Source: Cephalotus follicularis
Taxonomy: Eukaryota; Streptophyta; Magnoliopsida; Oxalidales; Cephalotaceae
Length of the DNA: 64,000 bases
NCBI GenBank assembly: GCA_001972305.1
Contig: BDDD01000046.1
Span: 707,247-771,246, forward strand
Direction of reading: 5' to 3'
Below are positions 63,890-64,000 of the stretch, one piece after another. The position numbers were made by a program, and so were the translations under genes. Under the pieces are notes generated by a model, which saw only the letters and a list, made by a program, of their open reading frames with translations, did not search any database and was not told the DNA's origin. Every line of letters begins with the position of its first letter. The stretch's first letter is position 1.

Positions 63890-64000
63890 AATTCTTTAAG
63901 TTATAAATGCATTTACCCACTTAATCTTGGGTCCAAAGTTGTGTCAAGAGTGGTTTTGCAGGTACAGGAAATTCCAGCCGACTGGAGGGCAAATTCAGTC

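Larger units (their letters stand above)
58565..64000 (-). mobile_element. CACTA (En/Spm) DNA transposon, truncated by the window end
   Basis: The terminus CACTACAAAAAAAGGGGG is the signature end of CACTA elements, preceded by CAT as a candidate 3-bp target duplication. Inside it lies a GC-rich block of subterminal repeats. Two minus-strand genes follow in the usual order, seen from the far end: the tail of a TNP2-type transposase at 63.4-64 kb and a Transposase_24-type second gene at 59.2-63.3 kb. The left end in the window is therefore the 3' end of the transposon. A solo LTR has inserted into it. The other terminus is outside the window. Confidence 0.85.

Overview
The window looks like nuclear DNA from a dicot plant: AT-rich intergenic DNA and introns, GT-AG introns whose positions match known plant genes, and several plant transposon families nested in and between genes. 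The host genes, left to right, are the last exon of a brassinosteroid-signalling kinase (BSK, +), a three-exon beta-tubulin (TUB, -), a 15-coding-exon chloroplast glutamate-cysteine ligase (GSH1, -), a plastid HAD-family riboflavin-pathway phosphatase (PYRP2, -), an RNase P Rpr2/Rpp21-type zinc-ribbon protein (+), a BAH/TFIIS-like chromatin reader resembling AIPP3/BDT1 (+), and a DUF3527 protein (+). All exon joins given were checked for reading phase. From memory, two neighbour pairs recall Arabidopsis: BSK8 with the Rpr2-like gene on chromosome 5, and AIPP3 with PYRP2 on chromosome 4. The segment may therefore keep an old gene order.

The rest is mostly mobile DNA. From 16.9 to 27.6 kb lies a full-length but decayed Ty3/gypsy element of the Tat type, on the minus strand, with two ~0.5 kb LTRs and a CTAAG target duplication. 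Between its pol and 3' LTR it carries an oppositely oriented, intron-containing extra gene and a 4 x 23 bp palindromic array. From 43.7 to 48.9 kb is a decayed Ty1/copia element with 126-127 bp LTRs, lying just behind the stop codon of the BAH gene. Smaller remnants are a copia fragment at 5.5-6.4 kb, a MITE in a BAH-gene intron, and an NPF-transporter-like gene fragment at 29.7 kb.

The right end (57.5-64 kb) is a nest. An LTR-like sequence with GTCGACG motifs is cut by a CACTA (En/Spm) transposon that starts at 58,565 and runs off the window. The CACTA gene for a Transposase_24-type protein is itself split by a 2,415 bp solo LTR with a perfect GGGTG duplication. That solo LTR contains a dense array of AAAGAC(G/A)TCGACGTCTTT palindromes.

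No clearly new biological system was found. The observations most worth a second look are the antisense gene in the Tat element, the GTCGAC palindrome array, a possible 5' micro-exon uORF in GSH1, and the loss of all canonical HAD acids in the PYRP2-like protein. No tRNA, rRNA or CRISPR features were recognised.
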